A DNA stretch of 64,000 nucleotides from Saprospiraceae bacterium. GTDB taxonomy: Bacteria; Bacteroidota; Bacteroidia; Chitinophagales; Saprospiraceae. The notes below the pieces were generated by a model. It ran no database searches, was not told the origin of the DNA, and worked only from the letters and a program-made list of their open reading frames with translations. The stretch is from NCBI GenBank assembly GCA_029251525.1, contig JAQXDE010000066.1:431170-495169 (forward strand), read 5' to 3'. Of this stretch, positions 26,789 through 35,753 are shown piece by piece. Position numbers and translations under genes: made by a program. Position 1 is the first letter of the stretch; each line of letters begins with the position of its first letter.

Positions 26789-27700
26789 TTAAATTTTTAC
26801 TACATATTTTCTTGAATTCTCTTTTAGTTTTTTTGGTAAACTATTTTTTATTTCTCTATACAACGTATCTAGCATTTTCTTTTTGATAAAAGATTTATGT
26901 ACCACTAAACTCACTTCTCGAACTGGGCGGGGATGGCCAAATTGAATAATTCTTTTTTTGTCAATGCCTTTAGTAGCTAGTTCAGGAAGAATGGTGATTC
27001 CCTGATTTTTCTCGACCAACCTTTTTAGTGTTTCCAAACTACCTGATTTGTAGTAAAAGTTGGATTTTAGTTTTTCTTTTAAGTGGCAAAGGTTCAATAC
27101 CTGAGAACGTAAACAATGCCCTTCCTCTAAAAGTAATAATTGGTTTAAGTTAATATCCTTAGGTAAGATGTATTTTTTATTAAAATCAGTTGAACCATAA
27201 AGAAAAAACTCTTCATAGAATAAGGGAATCTCCTCGATGTTTTTCTCTTCTAAAGGTGTAGCTAAAATACCAATATCGAGTTGACCATTTTTCAATTTAT
27301 CAATAATTAATGAGGTGTTTATTTCTTCAGCAATAAAATTTATTTTAGGGAAATTTGTAGTTAGTTTTTTGATGAATAGCGGAATTAGGTAAGGTGCAAT
27401 AGTTGGAATAATACCTATTCTTAAGTCTCCTGAAAGTATTTCTTTTTCTTCTTGAATAGTTTTAAAGAGTTGATCCTTTTGCTTTAAAATAGCCTTGGCA
27501 TATTCAAGTATTTTTTTGCCATGTTGAGTTGGGGCTATAGGTTTTTGTTTTCTGTCAAAGATCATTACACCTAACTCTTGCTCTAATTTTTTTATCATCA
27601 TACTTAAGGTAGGTTGGGTTACAAAGCAATTTTTTGCAGCATCAGCGAAGTGTCTAGTTCTTTCAACTTCGATAATGTATTCTAATTGTTGGAAATTCAT
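26789..27700 (-). CDS. oxyR: Hydrogen-peroxide sensor and regulator OxyR (LysR family)
   Basis: 303 aa. The N-terminal winged helix-turn-helix (FADAAKNCFVTQPTLSMMIKKLEQELGV) is of LysR type. The sensor domain contains GHCLRSQVLNLC: Cys196 and Cys205 are spaced exactly like the redox pair Cys199/Cys208 of E. coli OxyR, so peroxide sensing by disulfide formation is expected. It regulates peroxide-defence genes, commonly also itself. A perfect ATAG-N7-CTAT site lies just upstream of its start, and the divergent neighbour encodes an ankyrin protein of the type often found beside catalase. No catalase gene is present here. Confidence 0.95.
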   Translation of the reverse strand: MNFQQLEYIIEVERTRHFADAAKNCFVTQPTLSMMIKKLEQELGVMIFDRKQKPIAPTQHGKKILEYAKAILKQKDQLFKTIQEEKEILSGDLRIGIIPTIAPYLIPLFIKKLTTNFPKINFIAEEINTSLIIDKLKNGQLDIGILATPLEEKNIEEIPLFYEEFFLYGSTDFNKKYILPKDINLNQLLLLEEGHCLRSQVLNLCHLKEKLKSNFYYKSGSLETLKRLVEKNQGITILPELATKGIDKKRIIQFGHPRPVREVSLVVHKSFIKKKMLDTLYREIKNSLPKKLKENSRKYVVKI

Positions 27701-27704
27701 AATG

Positions 27705-27719
27705 ATAGATTTTATCTAT
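27705..27719. promoter_or_regulatory. Probable OxyR operator (ATAG-N7-CTAT)
   Basis: ATAGATTTTATCTAT is a perfect inverted repeat (ATAGAT / ATCTAT, three-base centre) and matches the half of the E. coli OxyR consensus ATAGnTnnnAnCTAT. It begins four bases upstream of the oxyR ATG and its centre is about 59 bases before the presumed start point of the ankyrin gene, upstream of that gene's -33 element. This placement allows activation of the ankyrin gene and self-repression of oxyR. The second half-site is only weakly AT-rich. Confidence 0.65.
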
Positions 27720-27739
27720 TGAGTCATAATATTAATTGG

Positions 27740-27771
27740 TTTGGTTTATGAAATTACGATTCTTATATTTG
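27740..27771 (+). promoter_or_regulatory. Complete Bacteroidota promoter (TTTG-N20-TATATTTG) of the ankyrin gene
   Basis: TTTG at 27740-27743 and TATATTTG at 27764-27771 are separated by 20 bases, close to the -33/-7 consensus spacing. The ATG at 27793 follows by 21 bases, so the in-frame TTG and ATG at 27736 and 27748 lie upstream of the transcript and are not starts. Confidence 0.75.
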
Positions 27772-27792
27772 TTTTCAAAAAAAAAAGCAATA

Positions 27793-28254
27793 ATGGATTT
27801 TTTTCAATTAATTAGAGAAGGGAAATTAGAATCAATCAAAACAATGGTTGAGTTAGACAAAAATATTATTCATCAAAGAAATGAACGTGGTTTTACCCCG
27901 CTTATTTTGGCAGGTTATAGCAATAATTTAGATTTGACTTTGTATTTTTTAAGTCAAGGGGCTGATATAAATGAAGTTGATGTTGCTGGTAATACTGCTT
28001 TGATGGGAGTTTGCTTTAAAGGAAATTTAGACATAGCGAAGGCCTTAATAGCAAGTAATGCAAAATTAAATGTCGTAAATTTTAGTGGAGCAACAGCATT
28101 AATATATGCAACAATGTTTGGGCAAACAGAGATTGTAAGAGTATTGTTAAATTCTGGAGCAGATAAAACTATAAAAGATGCTGAAGGAAATACCGCATCA
28201 ACCCATGCTAAGCTAAAAGGGTTTTTAGAGATTGCTAAAATATTAGTCAAATAA
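27793..28254 (+). CDS. Ankyrin-repeat protein, probably in the peroxide response
   Basis: 153 aa from the ATG at 27793, fixed by the promoter at 27740-27771. It consists of about four ankyrin repeats (NERGFTPLILAGYSNNLDLTLYFLSQGADIN, shortened here as GFTPLILAGY; GNTALMGVCFKGN; GATALIYATMFGQ; GNTASTHAKLKG), with no signal peptide, so cytoplasmic. Small ankyrin proteins of this kind adjoin catalase genes in several bacteria (AnkB type of Pseudomonas, where it supports catalase). Divergent from oxyR with a probable OxyR operator in between, so induction by peroxide is expected. The partner here is unknown. Confidence 0.9.
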   Translation: MDFFQLIREGKLESIKTMVELDKNIIHQRNERGFTPLILAGYSNNLDLTLYFLSQGADINEVDVAGNTALMGVCFKGNLDIAKALIASNAKLNVVNFSGATALIYATMFGQTEIVRVLLNSGADKTIKDAEGNTASTHAKLKGFLEIAKILVK

Positions 28255-28542
28255 ATAAAGTAGCGAGATTATTGTTTGGTGGTAAAGAGATAGTTGAACT
28301 GGAGTAAGATAATTGTAAGTGCTAAATATATTATTTGTTAGTCTTGGCTCTAGAAGGTAAATCCCCTTTTTAGGCACCTATCCTTCATTAATATGTCAAG
28401 GAAATTTTAGGAGCTTAATCACAATTCAAAATGGAGTTTTTTCATTATTTTAAAGATTCATCTCAACGTTATCAAGTGTAATTTTTTAATGAAATTTTAA
28501 GTTGTGTTTAAGATTAGTGTTCTATATTCAAATTGGGATACA
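28255..28542. other. Intergenic region, no gene seen
   Basis: AT-rich, without recognisable coding or RNA features. It precedes the hairpin at 28543-28584. Confidence 0.4.
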
Positions 28543-28584
28543 AAAAAAACGTTGTGAAAATGAATATTTTCACAACGTTTTTTT
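28543..28584. terminator. Bidirectional terminator, 19-bp stem
   Basis: A perfect 19-bp inverted repeat (28543-28561 with 28566-28584, centre ACGTTGTGAAAAT) with loop GAAT and A7/T7 flanks. It lies between the convergent ankyrin and PorE-like genes and can end both. Confidence 0.9.
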
Positions 28585-28689
28585 GCCGGGATATCAAAAT
28601 AAAATTAGTTTTGACTACACAAAATATTAAGCCTATTGGGTAGGAAAGATAAACCTATTTAAAACTAAATAATAAGTATTGCACAGGAA

Positions 28690-30690
28690 TCAATTTTTGG
28701 TTCGTTTAATTTCAACAATTTCGACTCTTCTCTCAATAGAAGCTTCAACACTATATATAGAGTTCCTTTGATCATTTAAATCATCACTAATTTTCTGAGA
28801 GGCAGTTGTTTCACCAAATGGTTTTTCTGAGATAATCAATTGTCCCGATTTCAAAAATTGTTTAAAAATTCCATCAGCATGAGTTTTAAAGTGATTTCGT
28901 ACACATGAAATTCTTCGCTTTGATAAGAATAAATTGTAATCTGTTTTTGCTCTTGGACTAGTGTATCCTTTTAAAAATATCTCTACTTGATCACCATCAT
29001 TTAATCGTTTTAATAAAATATTAGAAAACAGAAACAAATGATCATATCCTTTTTGAACTTTATTATCAAAAAAGTTCATAAGGTCATTTTCTGCTTGGAA
29101 TTTATTTTCTTCTGCCAATGGACCTGTATATTCATCTATAAATTCATATTTTTTGCTGATGTAAGGGAGGTATGAATCTTCGTAAGATTTCTTCGTAGTA
29201 GATTTCCGAGTACGCTTATCTGGTTCGTCATTATCATAATATAATGCTAAAGGTAAAAAGTCCTCTAAAGTCGTTGGAACTTGGGGTGATTCTGATTTAA
29301 TTGGATTAATTGGTTCAAGTGGTTCTTCTACTAACAATAACGAATCAATTGTCGTTAGTTGATCTGTCAAAACTTCTTTTGAGAAATTTATTTTATAAAT
29401 ATCATTACAACAAGTTTTATTTGCCTTATTCAAATACATTGATCCTATTCGATTACTTGCTAAAAACGCAGAGGAAGTATCAGCGCTAAGTGTATAGTAA
29501 ATATCATTATAACTACTGTTCGTAGGATAGCCTAAATTTTCAGGATTTATCCATTTGTCGTTTTCTTTTTTACTTTTATAAATGTCAAAACCACCCAAAC
29601 CTTTATAGCCATCCGAGCTAAAATATAATGTTTGAGATGGTTCATGAAAAAATGGTGTTAGGTCATTATATTTAGTATTGATACTGTCTAGATTTTTTGG
29701 TTTCGAAAATTTTTTCCCGTTGACTTCGCTTACCCATATGTCTAAACCACCTTTACCTCCTGGCCGATTTGAAACAAAGTATAAAAGCTCCTTTCCAGAT
29801 TTTTGATCGAAACCAATTGCGGGGTGAGTTGATGTAAAACCTTTTTGATTAATGCTTTTAGGGAGTTTGATAATTTTCTTTTTCCATCTATCTTTTCTTT
29901 TAGTGTCTTTTTCTTTGTAACAAAGTTTACACGTTATTTCTACTCGACCCTTATTTTCACATTGGGTATAATAGATTCGTTTTTTATTTCGACTAAATGC
30001 TGTATGAGCAGTGTGTAATTTTTCATCATTGAATCTGTATTTCAGGGGTCGTCCCTTCGATCCTTTGATAGAATACAGCACCTTTGTCATTTTTTTTTCA
30101 GGAATACTTTTGTCTTTTGGATTTCGGAATTTGAGGCTAGAATAAAATAAAGTATCTCCTTTTAGGAGCGCTCCAAAATCTGAATATTTAGAGTTAATTC
30201 TTTTGTTTAATCGATTAACTTTAATGTTATCAGGGACGGCTATTAAATCTATGGCCCATCTGCAAGCATTAATTTCAGATTTCGCTTGGGCGATTATTTC
30301 TGTATTTCCATTTCCATTTAAATTGTACTTTTCAAAAAACCTAATAGCTTCGGCGTAGTGACCTTGACTTTTTTTTACTTTTCCTAACCAAAAATTGGTG
30401 AGGGGGAAATTATCAATATCGTCATTTTGTAATATTTTATTGTAATATTCCTCGGCCAAAGAATAATTATGATATAGTCGTGCAACATCTGCAAATTTGT
30501 AAATTACATCTGCTGATTTATTTTTAATGGCTAAAGCATTTTGGAAATAAATCATTGCAGCATAGTAGTCTTTTTGTTGAATAGCTTTATCACCAGCTTT
30601 TACGTATGCTTTAAAGGTTTGGGCATGAATGGTTAAAAAAGATGAGGTTAGAAACAGTATGATTAAAGGAAAAAGAATTTTTTTTATCAT
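28690..30690 (-). CDS. PorE-like protein: TPR, beta-propeller and OmpA domain (T9SS-associated)
   Basis: 666 aa from the ATG at 30690, which begins a good signal peptide (MIKKILFPLIILFLTSSFL); an ATG at 30702 would add four residues. TPR-like repeats (about 25-135: AGDKAIQQKDYYAAMIYFQNAL shortened to KDYYAAMIYFQNAL, YSLAEEYYNKIL, GHYAEAIRFFEKYN) are followed by PD40 propeller units (HPAIGFDQKSGKELLYFVSNRPGG part, FSSDGYKGLGGFDIYKS) and a C-terminal OmpA-like peptidoglycan-binding domain (about 540-660, LKGYTSPRAKTDYNLFLSKRR). This is the PorE layout of type IX secretion or gliding systems. It follows a porP/sprF gene by 37 bases and they should form an operon. No large T9SS adhesin is next to them. 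Confidence 0.85.
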   Translation of the reverse strand: MIKKILFPLIILFLTSSFLTIHAQTFKAYVKAGDKAIQQKDYYAAMIYFQNALAIKNKSADVIYKFADVARLYHNYSLAEEYYNKILQNDDIDNFPLTNFWLGKVKKSQGHYAEAIRFFEKYNLNGNGNTEIIAQAKSEINACRWAIDLIAVPDNIKVNRLNKRINSKYSDFGALLKGDTLFYSSLKFRNPKDKSIPEKKMTKVLYSIKGSKGRPLKYRFNDEKLHTAHTAFSRNKKRIYYTQCENKGRVEITCKLCYKEKDTKRKDRWKKKIIKLPKSINQKGFTSTHPAIGFDQKSGKELLYFVSNRPGGKGGLDIWVSEVNGKKFSKPKNLDSINTKYNDLTPFFHEPSQTLYFSSDGYKGLGGFDIYKSKKENDKWINPENLGYPTNSSYNDIYYTLSADTSSAFLASNRIGSMYLNKANKTCCNDIYKINFSKEVLTDQLTTIDSLLLVEEPLEPINPIKSESPQVPTTLEDFLPLALYYDNDEPDKRTRKSTTKKSYEDSYLPYISKKYEFIDEYTGPLAEENKFQAENDLMNFFDNKVQKGYDHLFLFSNILLKRLNDGDQVEIFLKGYTSPRAKTDYNLFLSKRRISCVRNHFKTHADGIFKQFLKSGQLIISEKPFGETTASQKISDDLNDQRNSIYSVEASIERRVEIVEIKRTKN

Positions 30691-30727
30691 CACAAATGTC
30701 ATTTACGAAGAATGTTTTTAATTAAAG

Positions 30728-31756
30728 TTAATAAACAGGACAAGACTCAATCACCTTGACGCACTCTTTTACATTAGTAATGGTATGCATAGCACAAATT
30801 TCAATTCCGCCATTTCCATTTGTTGCAGCGTCAAATGCTGAGATATTAGTATCGTAACTTACTGCAATTTTCCAAGAAGCATAATGCAATTCAAAAGTAG
30901 GAATAATAGCATCACCTAAACGAAATGAAGTCCCAACTTGAATGGCCACTTCTTTTCCTTTTGCTTCACTTATATGATAACGTCCTGCTCCTCCAATCAG
31001 GAATTGTTTATAGGGGCTCTGCAGTTGACCCAAAGCATGAATTACAACATCCCATTTCGGATGAACTTGAACAATCCCCTCTGAATATATAGAAAATCTA
31101 ATTGGTAACTTTGAATTTTGATCGTCTTTAAAACTTTGAATGGGTCCTGTTAAATGATATGCTCCAACCCCAATAATAGTATGACTTCTATTATCTTCTT
31201 TTTTAAACATCCAGCTTAATCCAGCATTTACATCTAAAAATGCTCTATTTTCATTAGGGAAATTTTCTTTACTATCTCTAAAAGGGTCAAATAATTCTCC
31301 ATCAAATTGATTATTGAATTGTAAGTTAGACTTTGAAAAAGATCTTTGAGAGGCTACTGATTGAATTCCAAAAGTTATAGAATTCATATTATTAATTTTA
31401 TATTTAAGGGCTCCTGTTACCCCAAACGAAGATAAGTTTAATTGAGAATCACCAGCTTGGTCGTAATTGAAATGGATACCACCGGCAAGTGAAAGATTAT
31501 CATTTCCTTGAATTAAGTTGGATAGTTTCATGTCCACGGCTCCCGAAAAGGTTAGATAAGGAACTGGTACTGATTGCCACTGTGAACGATAGCTTCCCAT
31601 GATTCGAACATCTTCAGAAAACATACCTGCGAATCCTGGGCTAATATTTAGTGGGGAAAAATGTGATTGTGAGAAGTGAATGTCTTGCCCCAACAACAGA
31701 ATTGCAAAAGTTGATGCAAAACAAGTCAAGGTTAATTTTTGTAGAATTGATTTCAA
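30728..31756 (-). CDS. Type IX secretion system membrane protein, PorP/SprF family
   Basis: 342 aa. A signal peptide (to about residue 23) is followed by DIHFSQSHFSPLNISPGFAGMF, the conserved N-terminal motif of PorP/SprF (shortened: HFSQ... LNISPGFAG). The remainder is a beta-barrel of about 14 strands (YRSQWQSVPVPYLTFSGAVD, FGVTGALKYKI, GAYHLTGPIQSF). It usually ends near FELHYASWKIAVSYDTNIS, as here. PorP/SprF proteins act in the outer membrane in export or anchoring of T9SS cargo, often one per adhesin. It is the first gene of the pair with the PorE-like gene. An unusual extra tail of about 35 residues with four Cys follows the barrel. Confidence 0.93.
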   Translation of the reverse strand: MKSILQKLTLTCFASTFAILLLGQDIHFSQSHFSPLNISPGFAGMFSEDVRIMGSYRSQWQSVPVPYLTFSGAVDMKLSNLIQGNDNLSLAGGIHFNYDQAGDSQLNLSSFGVTGALKYKINNMNSITFGIQSVASQRSFSKSNLQFNNQFDGELFDPFRDSKENFPNENRAFLDVNAGLSWMFKKEDNRSHTIIGVGAYHLTGPIQSFKDDQNSKLPIRFSIYSEGIVQVHPKWDVVIHALGQLQSPYKQFLIGGAGRYHISEAKGKEVAIQVGTSFRLGDAIIPTFELHYASWKIAVSYDTNISAFDAATNGNGGIEICAMHTITNVKECVKVIESCPVY

Positions 31757-32030
31757 TACTTAAAGAATTTTGCTGTTGTTAAAAAAATATATATTTTAGG
31801 TATGTAAGCTAATTATTTTTAAATAATTTAGCTATTTATTTAAATGATAAAAAAAAGAAATGATTGCTTTTCCGTTCCTCAAAATAATAAATTCATTTTC
31901 ACATAAAAAGAAAACTTTAAATTAACCATTGACTTTGTTTGTTTGCTTTCATTTTTCAATAATTCCAATTTGCTAGTCTAGTTAATTTCACTTTTACCAG
32001 AACCTTATTTAATAATTTTTAAAATTCAGT

Positions 32031-32612
32031 ATGAAAAGAATAGGAATCACAGGTGGAATTGGTAGTGGTAAAACTACTGTTTGTAAGATATTTGAATCTT
32101 TAGGAATTCCGGTTTATTATGCTGACGATCGAGCAAAGGTATTAATGACTGAAAATAAGAAGCTGGTTGATGAGATAAAAAAATTAATAGGTGATAAATC
32201 TTATTTTGAGGACGGTTCATTGAATAGACAATACATTGCGAGCGTGGTTTTTAAAAATAAAAATAAACTAGAACAATTGAATAGTTTGGTTCACCCAGCA
32301 GTGGCGAAAGATGGTATCCTTTGGCAACAATCTCAATCAGTAGTCCCCTATACATTGAAAGAAGCTGCTTTGTTAATTGAAAGTGGAAGTTTTCAAGCCC
32401 TTGATTATCTAATTACGGTTTGGGCTCCTAAAGAAACTAGGATTCAGAGAGTTATCAAAAGAGATAACATAACTCGGCATGAAGTAGAGGCAAGAATAGA
32501 TAAACAGATACCTGAATTTGAGAAATTAAGATTAGCCCAATTCGTGATAATAAACGATGGTAAGAAATCGCTAGTGCAACAAGTCCAGAAATTGCACCAA
32601 CGCTTTAAGTAG
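32031..32612 (+). CDS. coaE: Dephospho-CoA kinase
   Basis: 193 aa, full length. Walker A GGIGSGKTT (residues 7-15), the substrate motif YYADDRAK with Asp, and RDNITRHEVEARIDKQ are diagnostic. It phosphorylates dephospho-CoA, the last step of coenzyme A synthesis, in the cytoplasm. It is single, convergent with rmuC. Confidence 0.96.
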   Translation: MKRIGITGGIGSGKTTVCKIFESLGIPVYYADDRAKVLMTENKKLVDEIKKLIGDKSYFEDGSLNRQYIASVVFKNKNKLEQLNSLVHPAVAKDGILWQQSQSVVPYTLKEAALLIESGSFQALDYLITVWAPKETRIQRVIKRDNITRHEVEARIDKQIPEFEKLRLAQFVIINDGKKSLVQQVQKLHQRFK

Positions 32613-32665
32613 CGTAAGATGTTATGTTAAAATTCACTTATTTGAGTTTACCTGCTGTAATATTT

Positions 32666-33988
32666 TTAAGTGTCAATTAAATCTGTCAATTCTTTAGGTA
32701 AAACTTTATTCGTTTTAGCGCCTAACTCTTTGATTTTTTCAGCTCGTCCAATTAATGTATCTCCAATTTTTTTGGAATCAACTAACTTATTCATTGCATC
32801 ATCATGTGACTTCTTAGCTGCATCTATTCGAAGACCAATTCCTTTAAGATCATTGACGAAGTTGACAAATTTATCATATAATAGACCACTTTGTCGAGCG
32901 ATTTCAATAACAGATTTTTTCTGTTTTTCTTGTTTCCATATATAAGCTACTGTACGCATTGTAGCCAAGAGGGTAGAAGTAGTCACCATTATAATATTTC
33001 GATCAAGTGCGTCCAAAAATAATTTTTTATCCTCGGTCACCGCTAAATTAAAAGCTGGTTCAATCGGTACAAACATCAATAAATAATCAGGAGAATTAAT
33101 TTGATATAATTGTTGATAATTTTTTTTATTTAAGTCTTTTAAATGTTGTCGAGTGCTATCGATATGGCGTTTTAGGTGTTTGATTTTTTTTTCTTCATTG
33201 TCGGAGTTGAAAAACTTTTCATAGGCGGTAAGCGAAACTTTTGAATCAATAATCAAATGTTTATTTTCTGGTAAATTGATAATGAAATCAGGACGTTTTT
33301 CTTTTCCTTCATGATCTTTAAAGCTTGTTTGAGTCACATAATGAATGCCTTTTTGTAAACCAGCTTTTTCCAAAATCATTTCTAATCTAAATTCTCCCCA
33401 ATCACCTTGTGTTTTTGATTCTCCTTTGAGTGCAGTAACTAAGTTATTAGCATCTACGCTTAGTTGCATATTTAAATCTCTCAACTGTTCGATTTCTTTT
33501 TTTAGAGAAATTCGATCTCTAGTTTCTTCCACGAAACGTGTATTCACTCCAGTTTCAAATTCTTGAATTTTTTGTTTTAATGGATTTAAAATATGATTGA
33601 GTTGTGATTGATTTTGCTGTGAGAATTTTTGACTTTTTTCCTCTAATAATCGGTTGGCAATATTTTCAAATTCTGTTTGGAAACGTTGTTGAAGGTTTTC
33701 TACTTCTGATTTTTGGGAGACTAATCTTTCATTAATATTTACGATCTCATTTTCTTTAGCAGAAAGTTGACTACCTATTTTTCGTAATTCTTGTTCCTTT
33801 TCCTCTAAATTATCTCGTAATAAATCAGCCTGATTTTGAATTGAAGAGTGGATTTCTTTGAGTACATATTTTTCATTTATTTCATTATGATTAAGACTTC
33901 CATTTCGATTTGTGAATTTATATTTTGCTATAAACCAAGCTGTTATTGTACCAATCAATAAACCTATCCCTAAGAAAATAATTTCCAT
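32666..33988 (-). CDS. rmuC: DNA recombination protein RmuC
   Basis: 440 aa from the ATG at 33988 (MEIIFLGIGLLIGTITAWF forms the N-terminal membrane anchor); an ATG at 34000 would add four residues. A long coiled coil at about 35-165 precedes the RmuC nuclease-like domain, with KGESKTQGDWGEFRLEMILE, RPDFIINLPENKHLIIDSKVSL (shortened: KRPDFI, IDSKVSL) and NIIMVTTSTLLATMRTVAYIW. It limits inversions at short repeats and resembles PD-(D/E)XK nucleases. No recombination gene adjoins it. Confidence 0.94.
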   Translation of the reverse strand: MEIIFLGIGLLIGTITAWFIAKYKFTNRNGSLNHNEINEKYVLKEIHSSIQNQADLLRDNLEEKEQELRKIGSQLSAKENEIVNINERLVSQKSEVENLQQRFQTEFENIANRLLEEKSQKFSQQNQSQLNHILNPLKQKIQEFETGVNTRFVEETRDRISLKKEIEQLRDLNMQLSVDANNLVTALKGESKTQGDWGEFRLEMILEKAGLQKGIHYVTQTSFKDHEGKEKRPDFIINLPENKHLIIDSKVSLTAYEKFFNSDNEEKKIKHLKRHIDSTRQHLKDLNKKNYQQLYQINSPDYLLMFVPIEPAFNLAVTEDKKLFLDALDRNIIMVTTSTLLATMRTVAYIWKQEKQKKSVIEIARQSGLLYDKFVNFVNDLKGIGLRIDAAKKSHDDAMNKLVDSKKIGDTLIGRAEKIKELGAKTNKVLPKELTDLIDT

Positions 33989-34248
33989 GAAGTCTACCAT
34001 AATTCAATCTTTTGTTTTAACCTCTTTTTAAAAGAGGATTTTGAGGGCGAAAAATACAAATAATTGTGAAAAATAAATAATATGTTTGAAACAATTTGTG
34101 TTCTTTTAAAGTGGAGTTTATCTGACAATTTATTACTTTTAGAAGCAAAACAAAATGAACGTGAATTGAGTTATCTTTTTGTAAGGATCTATTATGTACA
34201 TTTATTTAGAAAATGGGTTTCATTAACTAATTCCTTAAATCAAATTAA

Positions 34249-34653
34249 ATGAAGAAGTATCTTTTATTTTCCGTGCTTTTGATAATAGTTTCAATCGGTT
34301 GTAAAGAGGTCGATGAGGTTATAGATGACATTCCATATGCTGTTGGAATCAGTATAGAGCAGCCACTTGCCAATTCCATAATCAACATTAATGAAGCAAT
34401 GTCTGTAAAAGTTAATTTTACAAGAGATGCGGAAGAAGTAATTCACCATGTCAAAATTTTTATTCAAGATTCAGACGGAAATACAATTGAAACATTGTTA
34501 GAAGCTCATGCTCATACCGCGGGCAGTTTCAGCTATGAGAATTTAACCGCTTATATACCAACGGTTGCAGGAACGTACAAAATTAGAGCAGTTTCTCATG
34601 ATATGGACGTGGTATATGCTGATCCTTTGGAAGTTGAATTTACAGTCCAATAA
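34249..34653 (+). CDS. Small lipoprotein with Ig-like fold, DUF4625-like
   Basis: 134 aa. The lipobox VSIGC (Cys18) is followed by acidic residues. The remaining about 110 residues form a beta-rich domain with VIHHVKIFIQDSDGN and AHAHTAGSFSYEN, resembling DUF4625-type lipoproteins of Bacteroidota; that family link is a tentative memory-based call. The His cluster (HH, HAHTAG) might bind a metal. It is a single gene, with no linked partner. Confidence 0.7.
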   Translation: MKKYLLFSVLLIIVSIGCKEVDEVIDDIPYAVGISIEQPLANSIININEAMSVKVNFTRDAEEVIHHVKIFIQDSDGNTIETLLEAHAHTAGSFSYENLTAYIPTVAGTYKIRAVSHDMDVVYADPLEVEFTVQ

Positions 34654-34676
34654 TGGAATGAAAGAATAGTAGAATT

Positions 34677-34712
34677 AAAAAAATCGCACTCGGTGGTGAG
34701 TGCGATTTTTTT
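34677..34712. terminator. Bidirectional terminator, 15-bp stem
   Basis: A perfect 15-bp stem (AAAAAAATCGCACTC / GAGTGCGATTTTTTT) with a six-base loop lies between convergent genes; its last bases overlap the stop codon (34711-34713) of the CvfB-like gene. Confidence 0.9.
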
Positions 34713-35547
34713 AGTTTAAATAAATTCCATCTTTTTCAATTCTAATGATTTTCTGTCTATAAAGTGCTCCAATAGATTTTTTAAAATTCTTTTTACTCAT
34801 TTCTAGTTGTGCATAGATTTTTCCTGGTGGACTTTTGTCTGTCAAATCCATAAAACCTTTTCGTTCTCTTAATTCTTTTAAAATCTTAGTTGAAAATTCT
34901 CCAACTACATTTTCGTAACCTTGCTTTTGCAGGCTTACATCGATTTTTCCGTCTTCTCGAACATTCTTTACATAGCCAATTATGCGATCGCCTTTCCTGA
35001 TTTCTTTAAAAATTTCATTTTGGAAAACCAGCCCCATGTACAAATCGTCGATGATTACTTTAACTCCCAAATCAGTTCTATCCGCCACCAATAAATCAAC
35101 TTCCTGACCGATTTCTAAATCAATATCTTCCACTTCCACATAATTCATCCACTTGTTACTTCCCACAAGACGATCAGTTTCACCATCGAGGTACATAAAT
35201 ATGATGTACCATTCACCTACCTCTAACCTGTTTCGTTGTTCTGAAAATGGAACAAGTAATTGACGGTCCAAACCCATGTCCATAAACGCTCCAAAATTAC
35301 TAGAGTCAAAAACTTTCAAATAACCAAAACTATCGAGTTCGATAGTTGGTTTTTGAGTTGTAGCTGTAGCTCGATCTTCAGAGTCATTGAAAATAAAAAC
35401 TTCGATTTCTTGATCTTGTTCGATATCTTTTGGAACAAATTTATTGGGTAATAACACTTCCTCTGATTGATCTTCATCAGTCAAGTACCAACCATATTCG
35501 GTTTCTCGAAAAGCAATTAAACGATTATATCTTCCTAGTCTGATCAT
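34711..35547 (-). CDS. CvfB/YitL-like S1 RNA-binding protein
   Basis: 278 aa from the ATG at 35547 (MIRLGRYNRLIAFRE), the usual start; an upstream in-frame ATG at 35598 would add 17 atypical residues. The chain shows tandem S1-like OB folds (GAFMDMGLDRQLLVPFSEQ, GVKVIIDDLYMGLVFQNEI, DGKIDVSLQKQGYE) and a C-terminal winged helix (MSKKNFKKSIGALYRQKIIRIEKDGIYL, shortened: KKSIGALYRQKII). This is the architecture of CvfB (conserved virulence factor B) of Gram-positive bacteria, which binds RNA and modulates gene expression. The role in Bacteroidota is not established. Confidence 0.88.
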   Translation of the reverse strand: MIRLGRYNRLIAFRETEYGWYLTDEDQSEEVLLPNKFVPKDIEQDQEIEVFIFNDSEDRATATTQKPTIELDSFGYLKVFDSSNFGAFMDMGLDRQLLVPFSEQRNRLEVGEWYIIFMYLDGETDRLVGSNKWMNYVEVEDIDLEIGQEVDLLVADRTDLGVKVIIDDLYMGLVFQNEIFKEIRKGDRIIGYVKNVREDGKIDVSLQKQGYENVVGEFSTKILKELRERKGFMDLTDKSPPGKIYAQLEMSKKNFKKSIGALYRQKIIRIEKDGIYLN

Positions 35548-35668
35548 CTTTCTTTTTTTTGGATTGATAAAGATAGTTTTTTTGCCACAGACGGACACAG
35601 CCTTAATCCACTTTTCCTAGTTAGGTATTAATAGTTGTGGTTATTAAATCTAGTCTTTGGCAAAAAAA

Positions 35669-35697
35669 AAGTCGTCGAGATAGAACCCCAACGACTT
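35669..35697 (-). terminator. Intrinsic terminator of the second ABC-F gene
   Basis: AAGTCGT (35669-35675) pairs with ACGACTT (35691-35697); read on the minus strand the stem is followed by T9. It lies 57 bases after the stop codon of the ABC-F gene. A run of TA repeats is at 35711-35722. Confidence 0.75.
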
Positions 35698-35753
35698 ATT
35701 TTTTAAATAAATATATATATATATCGAAAATATTTGCAAATTGATATAATCCT

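Noticed and set aside
35711..35722. TA dinucleotide repeat as phase-variation tract
   Set aside because: It lies after a gene and downstream of the stop codon, so it cannot switch expression.
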